Positions 22,501 through 34,396 of a stretch of DNA of 64,000 bases are shown one piece after another. How positions within the stretch are numbered: the stretch's first letter is position 1; each line of letters starts with the position of its first letter. The notes below the pieces were generated by a model. It had not been told where the DNA came from. It ran no database searches and saw nothing but the letters and a program-made list of their open reading frames with translations. The translations under genes were made by a program, and so were the position numbers. The stretch is from Prorocentrum cordatum (taxonomy: Eukaryota; Sar; Dinophyceae; Prorocentrales; Prorocentraceae), in contig CAUYUJ010019627.1 of NCBI GenBank assembly GCA_963575745.1, positions 192,664 through 256,663 of the forward strand, in the 5' to 3' direction.

Positions 22501-23105
22501 TAGAGAGAGAGAGAGAGAGAAAACAAATAATCACAAGGCAACACAACAAACCAAGAGAGAGAGATATCGATAGCTACATATATATATATATATAAAGAGA
22601 GAGTGTGTGTGTGAGAGAGAGAGGGAGCGCGCTCTACATATACACACACAAGGCATATAGAGAGAGAGGGAGAGAGAGAGAGAGTCAGAGACACCAACTG
22701 CGCGAGTTTGCTGTGCAACCGCAAGCACACACGCGAACGGGCATGCAGATGCACAAACACACACGCACACACCACACCACACACACACGCGCGCACGTAC
22801 ACACGCGCGCACACACACACGGGGGACATCCTCGAAATTCTGAAACCGGTGGCACCCCTCACGCAGATCGTTACGCCAGGGGCACAAGCCTTGGACCGGT
22901 GAGCGTGTGCCATGTATGTTTGTTGTGTGGTTTGTGTATGCGTCTGGTGATTTCTGTGTGTTTGCGTGTGTGTGTGTTGTGTTTGTTATGCGCTGTGTGT
23001 TATGTGTGTATGTTCGGTGCGACGTAGGTGTGTGCGCGTGTGTGTTTCTGTGTTGAGTGTGATGTGTTGGGTGTGATTTGTGTCTCTGTGTGTGCACGCG
23101 GTTCT
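22501..23105. repeat. GA, TA, CA and TG microsatellites
   Basis: Consecutive runs: (GA)n at 22502-22520 and 22655-22685, (TA)n at about 22575-22595, (CA)n and CACG at 22725-22820, and (TG)n-rich sequence at 22915-23100. Confidence 0.9.
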
Positions 23106-23319
23106 GAGGCAAGGAGTTTTCAGGAGGCCCGAGAAGACCCCTGAACGCCCCAGGATGACACACGAAGCATCAGAAGGCCCCAGGGGGCACCAGGGCGCCC
23201 CGGGATGCCGCAAGATGCCCCAGGAAGCTCCATGAGGCTCCGAAGCGGGGTCTATAGGGTACTGGCTCTGGGGTACCCAAGGGTACGCTGGGGCTCGATT
23301 GTGGAGGATGTCTCAAGCG

Positions 23320-24385
23320 AAACCACCATTCTCTGAGAACCGGGCTCAAAACATCATTGAAATTCTTCACGCTTCGCATATCCCAACCAGCCCGTCCAGA
23401 AACGATCAGCAGTCAGTGAATCATGGGCGGCAGGACGCATGCAGTTGCGCGGCCGTCTTCGGGAAAACGAGGATCACAAAGAGCTCCCCGCATTGAAATC
23501 TAAGATGGGAATCAGTGCAAACTACGATGGTGCTTCGATGAGGGGTGAGGGGTGTTTCGATGACTCGTAATGGCTGTTGCACTGAGTTGTATCTTGAACT
23601 CGCGTGCGATTCGAAACTTGGAGCCATCTTGGGGCTCTGTTGGGGTTCTCTTGGGACCCTCTTGGGGCCCTCCTGGAGCTCTTTCTTGGGGCTCTCTTGA
23701 GGTCCTCTGCCCTCTTGGGGCTCTTTGGGGGCGTCTTGGGGTCATCTTGGGGCTCTTTTGGGGGGTCTGGTGGCCTTCTTGGGGCTCTTTTGGGATGCCT
23801 GAGGGGCCTCTTGGGGCCGTCCTGGGCCCTTTCGCTCAACAAGAAGGGGTCTGAATTCCCATCGCCCCCTCGGATGCTCAAAAATGCGGTCTCGGGGCCC
23901 TCTTGGGCCGCTTTTGGGGCGTTCTTGGGCGCTCTTGGGGCCGTCTTGGGGCCATCTTGGACCACTTGGGACTCTCTTGGGCCGTCTTGGGGCCTTCTTG
24001 AGGCCTCGAGAGCCCATCGGGGGCGAAACAGCGAAAAGGCAAACAACATGTACTGTCTTTAAGTGTTGAAATGATGTTGCGGCCTCTTGGGGGGGGGGGT
24101 CTTTGGAGGCTTCGGAGGGCACTTGAAACCGTATCGGGGCCGTCTTGAGGCCTCTTGGACGCGCGTCGGAAACTATATTGACCTATCTACCACTATGTCC
24201 CAGCATCGTTGGACCCATCTTGCGCTCAAGCCCTCTTGGGGCCATCTTGGATCAAAAAGGACCCTCTGCCACATCGCGGGTGAGCCCGCCCAGACGCAGG
24301 GAGGGGGGGGGTAAACCGCCCGAGCAGGGAGAGGCAGGAGATTGGAAAAAGGAAACGCTCTAGACCACCTGCGCGCTGGTGGGAT
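23320..24385. mobile_element. Dispersed CCCCACCAG-end element, copy 2
   Basis: The left end (CACGCTTCGCATATCCCAAC, then CAGCCCGTCCAGAAACGATC) matches copy 1. The right end is CGCTGGTGGGATTACAATG, the inverted counterpart of the left CCCACCAG. The body is CTTGGGGCC-type sequence. It shares with copy 1 a block at 23510-23590 (CAGTGCAAACTACGATGGTG). No coding capacity. Confidence 0.6.
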
Positions 24386-24439
24386 TACAATGTGTTGGGT
24401 CCTCGTTTTGATGACAGCGCCCCGCGTTCTCCTGCCTCC

Positions 24440-24620
24440 CTCCTCTTATCATCATCCATTCCTCCTGCACCCATCAATATCATCATCGCCATCGCCTCCC
24501 ACCATCAACATCGTCACCACCGCCATCACCATCATCACCATCAGCACCACCACTCGCGCCACCATAGCCGTCATCATCTTCATCATCATCACCGTCATCA
24601 CCACTATCATCGACACCTAG
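24440..24620. repeat. CAT/CAC trinucleotide tract
   Basis: A run of ATCATCACCATC-like triplets with a few interruptions; the complementary (GAT)n lies at 12140-12240. Confidence 0.85.
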
Positions 24621-24654
24621 ATCGGCACGCCCCTGCACACGCTTCGTGACCCCA

Positions 24655-24905
24655 TAGAGAAGACCCACCGAAAGCCCCAATGCCACCGCCCGCATGCGCC
24701 CAACACACCCATGTCGGTACACCCTTCACAAGATTCGCGGCCCCAGGACCCCCCCCCCCCGAAAGCCCCAGTGCCACCGCCCGCACGCATCCGCCACACC
24801 CATGTTGGCACACCCATCGCACGTTTCGTGGCCAGGGCCCCAATGCCACCGCCCACATGCGTCCGCGACGCCCATGTCGGCACACCCCTCACTGGGTCCA
24901 TGGCC
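24655..24905 (-). repeat. S100 satellite, reverse array
   Basis: Two to three units that read as the S100 satellite only on the minus strand (plus strand: CCACCGAAAGCCCCAATGCC, ACACCCATGTCGGCACACCC). Confidence 0.85.
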
Positions 24906-25189
24906 CCATCTAGTGTCTAAAAACGGTTTCACAAATTAGTTTGGGGAGACTGTTAAAACATGGTTTTCCCCAGCGCTGTAGTGTGGCTGTAGAAAACAAA
25001 TTGGAGACGGGACACATTGGATCGCTGAAAACGTACCCGCGACCGCCCTGGCGCCCAGCGTGCAGGGGCAGATTCCTGCGCGCCCCCTCTCGGCGTCAGG
25101 CCACGCCTGCCACGCCCTGCGACCCCAGCGTGGATAGAGACTGCGCTCAAGGACCACTCCCTGCGCACCGCGCACCCTGTCTGGGTTGC

Positions 25190-26775
25190 GAAGCGGCACT
25201 GAATACGCAAATGCGGCACGCCGCTGGCAGATTTTATACAACGGGGGCGATGTTTAGCTCCAACACCCAATGGCGAAAATCCCATGTGAAATTCATTTTC
25301 TGATCGGGAGACGGGAACATCCAAATGTGGATATACGACAATGGATGCAAAAAATGCCAAGCGCCAGCGCGCGCGCGGCGGCGGCTGCATGCCGCTGCTC
25401 GATAGTTTGCAACGGGACGAAATGTCGCGCGCGCGCGCGGCGGCGGCATGCCGCTGATAAGGTTTACACAACGGGGCGAAATTTGATCTCCAAAACCCAA
25501 TGGCGAAAACCCAGTGTAAAAAATGCATTCTCTGATCGGGAGACGGGGACATCCCCATGTGGATATGCGACACGGAATGCAAAAATGCCAATCGCCAGCG
25601 AACGCGCGCGCGGCGGCGGCATGCCACTGATAGATTTGATACAATTGAGGCAGTACTTAACTCGAAAACCCAATGGCGAAACCCCAATGTAAACATGCAT
25701 TCTCTGTTCGGAAGACGGGAGCATCCCGATGTGGATATACGACACTGAATGCGAAAATGCAGATCGCCAGCGCGCGCGGCGGCGGCATGCCGCTGATAGA
25801 TTCGATGCAGCGGGAGCGATGTTGCACTCCAAAACCCAGTGGCGAAAACCCAATGCATAAATTCATTATCCGGTCGGAAAACGGGGACATCCCTGTGTGG
25901 ATATACGACATCGAATGCACATCTTCCAATCGCCAGCGCGCGCGCCGCTGATAGATTTGATGCAGCGGGAGCGAGGCTGAACTCCAACATCCAATGGCGA
26001 AAACCCAATGTAAAAATCATTCTCTGATTGGAAGAAGGGAACATCCCAATGTGGATCTGCGACACTGGGTGCACACGTTCCAATCGCCAACGCGCGCGCG
26101 CGCGCGGCGGCGGCGGCATGCCGCTGATATTTTTTAATGCAACGGGAACGAGGCTTAACTCCAAAATCCAATAGCGAAAACCCAATGTAAACATTCATTC
26201 TCTGATCGGGAGACGGGAACATCCAAATGTGGATATACGACACTGGATGCAAAAATGCCGAGCGCCAGCGCGCGCGCGCGGCGGCGGCATGCCGCTGATA
26301 GACTTTATATAAGCGAGGCGAAATTTCGCGCGCGCGCGCGGCGGCGGCATGCCGCTGATAGGTTTTATACAACGGGGCGAATTTGATCTCCAAAACCCAA
26401 TGGCGAATACCCAATGTAACAGTGCATTCGTTGATCGGAAGGCGGGGACATCCCCGTGTGGATACATGGCACTGAATGCAAACATGCCAATCGCCAACGA
26501 GCGTGCGCGCGGCGGCGGCATGCCGCAGGCTTAGCTCCAAAACCCAATGGCGAAAACCCAGTGAAAACATGCATTCTCTGATCGGAAGACGGGGACATCC
26601 CAATGTGGATATACGACACTGAATGCAAACATGTAACTCGCAAGCGCGCGCGGCCGCGGCATGCCGCTGACAGATATGATGCAATGTGAGAGCTGTTGAA
26701 CTCCAGAACCCAATGGCAAACAACCAATGTAAACATGCATTATCTGATCGGAAGTCGGGAACATCCCGACGTGAA
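25190..26775. repeat. S180 satellite array, right copy, first block
   Basis: About nine units with TCTGATCGGAAGACGG, ATGTGGATATACGACAC and GGCGGCATGCCGCTGATAG. Spacing is about 150-240 bp. Confidence 0.9.
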
Positions 26776-27599
26776 TACGGCCGGAACAAGGCCACAATAA
26801 CATCGGACAAGAACATGAGACCCTCCGCGGGCCAAAATACCCCAAACCATAAGGACGTCGAGGACACCCTTCCGAGGTGTCACCGACCTTCACTTCCGAG
26901 CCAACGTGCGTAAGTACGCATCTGGTTCAGCCCCCAGCCTAAAGCCTTCGACTGCACAGCCTGGACCACGCAACCCCGAAGCCCTGACCCCCCCCCCGCC
27001 CCCCGAGACCCACGCTGTGTTCCTGTGCCCTGGATCTGCCTCCGCGCGTCCGTCGTCATCCACGAGCGCGCGGTTGCTGGAGGCAGCGCGTTGACATCGA
27101 GACCGAAGAACATGGAGGGTCTTGCCCGCGCCGCGGACGCGCGAGGCCTGCGACCAGCTTAGTCGGGCTCTAGCAGTGGGCCTCAGCGCCACGTCTCACG
27201 CCCTGGCACTCATGCACGCGCGCGAGCTCTCGCCCCAACCCCGCGGCGCCCCAGGGAGCCTCGCGCGACCTCGCCTGCTCGCCCCAGACTCAAGGCCGCG
27301 GCCGCGCGGCCTGGCCCCCGCCACCCTAGGCCCAGCTCCAGGCTGCTGTTGCCCCAAAACAAGAACATGCGAGGGTGTGCGTCTCCGCGCCGCCGTCATC
27401 CACGAGCGCGCGGCTGCTGGAGGCGACACATTGACACCGAGACCGAAGAACATGGAGGGTCCTGCCCACGCCGCGGACGCGCGAGGCCTGCGGCCAGCTT
27501 AGGGCTCTAGCAGTGGGCCTCAGCGCCACGTCTCACGCCCTGGCACTCATGCACGCGCGCGAGCTCTCGCCCCAACCCCGCGGCGCCCCCAACAACTCT

Positions 27600-29810
27600 G
27601 GGTTTTGCAGCGGCGCAACTCATGGGTTTTGGTGCATGTGTTCCAGGCCAACATGGCGACTCTTCTATTGCCGATAACGCGAAGCTCCGCACGCGCACAC
27701 GCCGCCGCGCGCGCGGCGGCGCAGGCGCGCGCGAGGAGTGTTTGTCTGCGCTGTTGTAGAACACATGCACCAAAACCCATGTTAACTTCGAAATCCAATC
27801 GGCAACCACTAAGGGTTCACTTTGATTTCCCAGGCCAACATGGCAACTTTTCTATTGCTGATAACGCGGGGCGCCCCACGCGCACGCGCCGCCGCGCGCG
27901 CGGCGGCGCCGCCGCGCGCGCGGCGGCGCGGGCGCGCGCGAGGGGTTGTTGTATACGCCGTTGCAAGACACGTACACCAGAACCCATGTTGACTTGGAAA
28001 TCCAATCGGCAACCGCTAGTGGTCCACTTTGATTCTCCAGGCCAACATGGCGCTTCTTCTACTGCTGATAACACTGAGCGCCCCACGCCCCTGCGCCGCC
28101 GCGCGCGCGGCGGCGCCGCCGCGCGCGCGGCGGCGCAGGCGCGCGCGAGAAGTGTTTGCATGCGCCGCTGCAGAACACATGCACCAAAACCCATGTTAAC
28201 TTGGAAATCAAACTGCCCACTTCCAAGGGCTCCCTTTGAATTCCCCAGTCAACGCGGCAACTGTCCTATTGCTGGCGCTGCGGCGGCGCGTGCGCGTGCG
28301 GAGCTTCGCGTTATCGGCAATAGAAGAGTCGCCATGTTGGCCTGGAAAATCAATGTGAACCCTTAGCGGTTGCCACTTGGATTTCCAAGTTAACATGGTT
28401 TCTGGTGCATGTCTTCTGCAACAGCGCGCGCAAAACTCCTCGCGCGTTCCTGCGCCGCCGCGCGCGCGGCGGCGCGCGCGCGCGGCGGCGCGGGCGCGCG
28501 CGAGCAGTGTTTGTCTGCGCTGTTGTGGAACACATGCACCCAAACCCATGTTAACTTCGAAATCCAATCGGCAACCACTAAGGGTTCACTTTGATTTTCC
28601 AAGCCAACATGGCGACTCTTCTGTTGCTGATAACGCAGGGCGCCCCACGCGCACGCGCCGCCGCTCGCGCGGCGGCGCCGCCGCGCGCGCGGCGGCGCGG
28701 GCGCGCGCGAGGGGTTGTTGTATACGCCGTTGCAAGACACGTACACCAGAACCCATGTTGACTTGGAAATCCAATCGGCAACCGCTAGTGGTCCACTTTG
28801 ATTCTCCAGGCCAACATGGCGCTTCTTCTACTGCTGATAACACTGAGCGCCCCACGCCCCTGCGCCGCCGCGCGCGCGGCGGCGCAGGCGCGCGCGAGAA
28901 GTGTTTGCATGCGCCGCTGCAGAACACATGCACCAAAACCCATGTTAACTTGGAAATCAAACTGCCCACTTCCAAGGGCTCCCTTTGAATTCCCCAGTCA
29001 ACGCGGCAACTGTCCGATTGCTGGCGCTGCGGCGTTTCTCGCGCGCGCGCGCCGCCGCGCGCGCGGCGGCGCAGGAACGCGCGAGGAGTTTTGCGCGCGC
29101 TGTTGCAGAAGACATGCACCAGAAACCATGTTAACTTGGAAATCCAAGTGGCAACCGCTAAGGGTTCACTTTGATTTTCCAGGCCAACATGGCGACTCTT
29201 CTATTGCCGATAACGCGAAGCTCCGCACGCGCACACGCCGCCGCGCGCGCGGCGGCGCAGGCGCGCGCGAGGAGTGTTTGTCTGCGCTGTTGTAGAACAC
29301 ATGCACCAAAACCCATGTTAACTTCGAAATCCAATCGGCAACCACTAAGGGTTCACTTTGATTTCCCAGGCCAACATGGCAACTTTTCTATTGCTGATAA
29401 CGCGGTGCGCCCCACGCGCACGCGCCGCCGCGCGCGCGGCGGCGCGCGCGCGCGCGCGGGCGCGCGCGAGGGGTTGTTGTATACGCCGTTGCAAGACACG
29501 TACACCAGAACCCATGTTGACTTGGAAATCCAATCGGCAACCGCTAGTGGTCCACTTTGATTCTCCAGGCCAACATGGCGCTTCTTCTACTGCTGATAAC
29601 ACTGAGCGCCCCACGCCCCTGCGCCGCCGCGCGCGCGGCGGCGCCGCCGCGCGCGCGGCGGCGCAGGCGCGCGCGAGAAGTGGTTGCATGCGCCGTTGCT
29701 GAACACATGCGCCAGAGCCCATGCTAACTTGGAAATCTGACTGGCGACGCTGAAGGTTCACTTTGATTTTCCAAGCCAACATGGCGACTCTCCTATTGCT
29801 GACAACGCGG
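27600..29810. repeat. S190 satellite array, right copy
   Basis: Same monomer subtypes as 7691-9900. The A-B-C-D order is kept except at about 28275-28480, where roughly one monomer lies in reverse orientation, and near 28860-28890, where a GC hairpin is shortened. Confidence 0.9.
28280..28475 (-). repeat. Inverted S190 segment
   Basis: From about 28286 the plus strand reads GGAGCTTCGCGTTATCGGCA, then CCATGTTGGCCTGG, and later AAGTTAACATGGTTTCTGG. These are reverse complements of the usual S190 words. Normal orientation resumes after the GC palindrome at about 28455-28495. Both switch points fall in CGGCGG-type GC palindromes. Confidence 0.85.
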
Positions 29811-30734
29811 GCCTCTTAACTCTCTTTCGGCAGCGCAGACGCGCATGTCAAGTTTTGCGTGGCCCTCGGTAGGACGCACGCACACACGCACACACGCACG
29901 CACGCACGCGCGCACATACCCCGCTCTGATGCCCAGGGGGACGCGGTTGCGGATGGCCGCACCTTGACATCGAGACCGAAGAGCATGGAGGGTCCTGCCC
30001 GCGCCGCGGATGCGCGAGCCCTGCGGCCTACCCCATGGGCCTTAGCATAGGACCGACATCAGCGCTACGTCCTGAACGTCATCCGCACATCCAACCTCTC
30101 AGCCCTGCCGCAGCCCAGGAAGCTGCGCGTGGCTTCGCCCGCCCGCCCTAGCCTCATGCCTGCAGCCGCGCACCCTACTCTCCGAAACCTGAAGCCCACC
30201 AGCGCCAAGTTCTCCCCTAAGAACATGCGAGGGTGATTGCACTCACGCCGCCATCATCAAGGGGCACGCGGTTGCTGGAGGCCGCACCTTGACATCGAAA
30301 CCGAAGAACATGGAGGGTCCTGCCCGTGCCGCGGACGCGCGAGCCCTGCGGCCCACGTGCGTGCGTAGCCTCAATCAAGCCTGCATCCGCGCGCCCTAAG
30401 CCCCGCAGCCCGAAGCCCACCAACGCCAAACAGTCCCCTAAGAACATGCGAGGGTGATTGCAATCGCACCACCATCATGAAGGGGCACGCGGTTGCTGAA
30501 GGCCGCACCGTGACTTCGGGACCGAAGAACATGGAGGGTCCCGCCCCCGCCGCGGACGCTCGTAGCCGAATCGTGAGCCCCGAACCCCAGCTTTGTCAGA
30601 ACGAAGGAATAATGGCGCCAAACTGAAGAACATCGAGGATACCCTCCCCCAGGGTGCACAAGAACATGGAACAAAAACGAAGAACATAAGGGCACCCTCC
30701 CCGAAACACCGAAGTTCTTAAGCCTTGTGCTGGC

Positions 30735-31230
30735 CGTATGCAATACGGAATGCACAAATACCAATCGCCAAAGCGCGCGGCGGCGGCATGCCGCTGCTAT
30801 TTTCTTACACAGCGGGAACCATGTTGACCTCCAAATCCCAATGGCGAACACCCAATGAAAAATTCATTCTCTGATCGGAGGATGGGAACATCGTCGCGTG
30901 GATATGCGACACTGAATGCACAAATGCCAATCGCCAACACGCGCGGCGGCGGCATGCCGCTGATAGATTCTATACAACGGGAGCGAGACTGAACTCCAAA
31001 ATCCAGTGGCGAAAACCCTATGTAGAAATTCAGTCTCTGATCGGAAGACGGGAACAGCTCAATGTGGATCTCCGACACTGAATGCACAAATGCCAATCGC
31101 CAACGCGCGCGCGGCGGCGGTATACCGCTGATAGCTTTTATACCACGGGAGCGATGTTGAATTCCTAAGCCCAGAGGCGAAAACCTGATGTAACAATTCA
31201 TTCTCTGATCGGAAGACGGGACCATCCCCG
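30735..31230. repeat. S180 satellite array, right copy, second block
   Basis: About three units with GATCGGAAGACGGGA and GGCATGCCGCTGATAG words. Confidence 0.85.
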
Positions 31231-31699
31231 TCGGCATTCTCCCTGGTACCGAGGTATCTACAAGTGGCATCGATGGGCATCCATAAGATTTTCCCCAAGG
31301 GGGACAAATAAAAAAAAAGTTGTTCTGATGCGAACGAATAGTGGCAATCGGGATCCGACGGGGGGGAGGGAGGTCATCATTTTTGTACCGGTCTTGGACA
31401 TTATAGGGAGCTCCACTGAAGGCCACAGCGACACCGCCCGCAATATTGATCGGCTCGCATCCCTTCGTCTGTGTCGTAGCCTTCGTCGTCCTCCTCCGCC
31501 TCCTCCTCGCCGCGGCAGAGAGATGCCCGTCCTGCTCGAGCGCCTGCTCGGGGCTGCGTGCTCGGGGGCGCGGCGACCGTGCGGCACGCGATGTGTACAT
31601 TCGATGTCGACGTCCCCTGCGAATGCGTACATTACGTCTCGCTCGGGTGCTCGACCCCTTCGTCCACGTCGTCGCGCCGTCGCTGCCGTCGTCTTCGTC

Positions 31700-32530
31700 A
31701 TCGTCGTACCCATACCGACACACCCCTCACAAATTTCGCGGCCCCATAGGGAACCCCACCAAAGGCCTCAATTGAACCGCCCGCATGCGTCCGCCACACC
31801 CATTTCGGCACAACCCTCACACGTGCGTGGCCCCATAGGAAACTCCACCGAACGCCCAAGTGCCACCGCCCGCATGCGAACGCCCGAGTTCCACCGCCCG
31901 CATGCGTCCGCCACACCAATTTCGGCTAACTCCTCACGTTTCGTTGCCCCCACCGAAGGCCCCAATGCCACCGCACGCACGCGTCCGCCACACCAATTTC
32001 GGCACACCCCTCACACGTTTCGTGGCCACCGCACGCGTCCCCCACACCAATTTCGGCACACCCCTAACACGTTTCATGGCCCCGTAGGGATCTCCACCGA
32101 AGGCCCCAGTGGCTGCGCCCGCGTGCCTCCCCCACACACAAATTTCGGCACACACCCCACACGTTTCGCGGCGCCATACGGAGTTCCACTGAAGGCCCCA
32201 GTGCCACCGCCCGCATGCCTCCCGCACACCCCTCACACGTGGCCCCATAGAGAGCTCCACCGAAGGCCCTAGTGGCTGCGCCCGCATGCCTCCCCCACCC
32301 ATTTCGGCACACCACTCACGCGTTTCGTGGCCCCATATGCACCGAAAGCCCCACTGGCTGCGCCCGCATGCATCCCCCACACCCATCTCGGCACACCCCT
32401 GACACGTTTCGTAGCCTCATAGGGAGCTCCACCGAAGGCCCCAGTGGCTGCGCCCGCACGCCTCCCCCCACACCCATTTCGGCACACCCCTCACAAGCTT
32501 CGTGACCCCATAAGGAGCTCCGCCGAAGAC
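31700..32530 (-). repeat. S100 satellite, long reverse array
   Basis: About eight units in reverse orientation (plus strand: CACACCCCTCACACGTTTCG, TGGCCCCATAGGGAGCTCCA, CCGAAGGCCCCAGTGGCTGC). Together with 24655-24905 it brackets the right duplication copy. Confidence 0.9.
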
Positions 32531-32559
32531 GAGACTCACAATTACTGTATTGACAGTGG

Positions 32560-33083
32560 GTCCTTCGCCAGACATTTTTTTTTGAAAGCGGGGCGCTTAT
32601 ACATCGTTCTCCCCCTTCCCCCCCCCCTGCCCATCTCTCCTCCTCCTTTCCCCCATCACCTGCTTCCCTACTTCTCGTCGTCCTCCTCCTCCTCCTCCAT
32701 CGCCAGCTGGCGGTTGTGCTCGTCCTGAAGCCCTCTTGGGCATGTGGTCCCCCCCCCTCCGCACTCCCTCCGCCCCTCCTTCTTCCTCCTCTGCCTCCTC
32801 CGGAAACCCTTCCCTCCCCCACCTGCCTCCCGCCATCTCCCCTTATATTTACCTTGGGCCCCCCCCCTCCTCCTCCTTCTCTGTGCTCGTCGCTGTCGGA
32901 AGGCAAGATGTTGTCTCGTCTTCGCAGCGCCACCCCAGTCAACATTTCGTTTCGGAACATCCCCTAGGAGTCCCTGCCGCCGGGGCCCTTGGCGGAGCTT
33001 AACGCGTGAGGGGCGTGCCGAATTGGGCGTGGGCTGCGTGGCCCTGGCTCATTAGCGAACCCTTGATGCTGGGGGCAGCTCTC

Positions 33084-33123
<40 letters not shown>

Positions 33124-33556
33124 CTGCTTCCTCACTCCTCTTTTCCTCCGTCGCCGGGTGGCGGTTGTGCTCGTATTGAAACCCTCTTAAATGGGCCCAT
33201 ATGATCCCCCCCGTCCGTCCCCCCGGTGCCCTCACTTCCCCCCTCCTTCACCCTCCCCCTCCCTCCCCCGCCTCCGTCCCTCCATCCATCTCCCCTTCTT
33301 GCCCTTGCCTCCCCCATCTTCCCCCTCTGTCCCCGTCGCGGTATGGAGGCAAGATGTTGTCTTGATCACGGCGGGCCGAGCATCCCTCGTACTCCTCCCC
33401 CTCCACCTCTATGCGGATTGGCGGGCTCTCCCTCCCTCCTCCTCCGCCGAAGGGGAGGAGGTGGCTCTAGCACCCCTCTTAACCTCGTCATCGTACTCGT
33501 CATCCTCGTCGTTGTTCACTGTCGCCGTCGCCCTCCTTTCACCCCTCCTCTGCCAG
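32560..33556. repeat. Diverged tandem duplication in pyrimidine-rich sequence
   Basis: A module containing TGGCGGTTGTGCTCGT, then AAACCCTCTT, and later GGCAAGATGTTGTCT occurs at about 32700-32920 and again at about 33160-33365, roughly 460 bp apart, in otherwise C/T-rich sequence. The whole stretch ends in a pyrimidine tract and CAG before the exon at 33557, so it is read as intron. Confidence 0.65.
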
Positions 33557-33716
33557 GAAGGAGGGCATCATGGAGAAAGAGAAAGCCATGTCCGACGACG
33601 GCGACATGCCGCAGCCAGCGGGGAGCTCGGGTGAGAGCGACTACGGCGACTGCGGGGGGAGCTCCGACGACCCCAGCGACGACGACGACGGCCACAAGAA
33701 ACGCAACAAGGACGGG
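33557..33716 (+). CDS. Host gene H2, first visible exon: acidic Ser/Asp-rich segment
   Basis: The exon follows a pyrimidine tract ending CTCTGCCAG and ends at GGG before GTCCTC. From the Met at 33570 it encodes 49 residues, opening MEKEKAMSDDGDMPQPAGSS. An acidic stretch (SSDDPSDDDDGHKKRNKDG) closes it. The gene continues in three further exons (34134-34259, 41214-41339, 42181-42390). Joined introns are all GT-AG and phase 0, which strongly supports the model. The assembled product is a low-complexity, highly charged protein rich in Lys, Arg, Ser and Asp, like nuclear RS/KS-rich disordered proteins, but I recognise no named family. Whether 33557 is the first coding exon is open. In-frame Mets (33570, 33588) could start it, or the GAAGGAGGGCATC just upstream could be coding and join an earlier exon. 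Confidence 0.65.
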
Positions 33717-34133
33717 GTCCTCATAATTCGACCACCTCGCGTCTACTCCTTTCCCTATCCCACATTTCGTTGTCTACCCGCATCCTCTTCCGCTTCGCTA
33801 GGAGGCGGAAGAGAATGGGTTAGGAGGAGCAGGAGGAAGGAGAGGTGGATGAGGAGGAGGGGGCGGAAGAGGAGTATGACGAGGAGGAGGGAGGGAGGAG
33901 GAGCAGCTGCAGCAGCAGGAGCAGGACTCTTGCCCACCTCTCTCCGCGTCGCGGACTGGCGGTAGCAGGCGCCTGTCCGACATTGGTTGCGCCATAGGTT
34001 ACGCGGCGGCGTCTGCGGCTGCCGTCGCGCTGCAAGGATGCAAGTGTCATGTAGCACTTGCATGCTTGCAGCGCGGGGGTGAGGAGGCGGGGGCGGGAGG
34101 AGGAGAAAGGGCTCGTGTGCGCCCCCTGGCTAG
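33717..34133 (+). other. H2 intron 1 (GT-AG, 417 nt)
   Basis: Begins GTCCTC and ends GGCTAG. It contains GAGGAGG-rich sequence at about 33800-33920. Exons on both sides are phase 0. Confidence 0.6.
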
Positions 34134-34259
34134 GAGAAGCGTCGCCGCGACGACTCCAGCGGAAGCGACAGCACCTCCGCCTCCAAGAGGAAGCGCAACA
34201 AGGCCAAGGATAAGGAGAAGGGCAAGAGCTCCAAACACAAGGGCTCCAAGGACATGGAG
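34134..34259 (+). CDS. Host gene H2, Lys/Ser-rich exon (126 nt)
   Basis: Encodes 42 residues opening EKRRRDDSSGSDSTSASKRK and closing KGKSSKHKGSKDME. It starts directly after TAG and ends at GAG before GTTTTAG, a canonical donor. The last five bases (TGGAG) are also the first five of the 53-bp repeat that recurs at the far end of the next intron. This intron holds the whole retroelement. A GA donor a few bases earlier cannot be excluded; GT is preferred because it keeps phase 0 and canonical ends. Confidence 0.65.
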
Positions 34260-34307
34260 GTTTTAGAACGGGTTGAGCAGAGGGGCCATACGTGTGATGT
34301 TGGGCAA
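34255..34307 (+). repeat. Left 53-bp direct repeat of the retroelement
   Basis: Starts TGGAGGTTTTAGAACGGGTT and ends GATGTTGGGCAA. It is identical to 41160-41212. It contains a GT donor context (GGAG/GTTTTAG) at its left side and, with the following G in the right copy, an AG acceptor context. Confidence 0.95.
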
Positions 34308-34396
34308 ATAGAATATGCTGCCTGTCACTGGTGTGCACTCGCCAACACCCTGCTGCCTATCTCCGCTCAAGTTGTTTTTGGTCTGAAGCAGGCCTG

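Larger units (their letters stand above)
24938..31310 (+). repeat. Right copy of the 6.4-kb segmental duplication
   Basis: Same order of modules as 5135-11600: edge with AAAACATGGTTTTCCCCAGC, S180 array (25190-26775), spacer (26780-27600, almost identical to 6881-7690), S190 array (27600-29810), CACG microsatellite and 90-bp modules (29850-30735), S180 array (30735-31230), and edge at GGTACCGAGGTATCTACAAG. Spacers are nearly identical while the satellite arrays differ in unit number and order. Confidence 0.92.
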
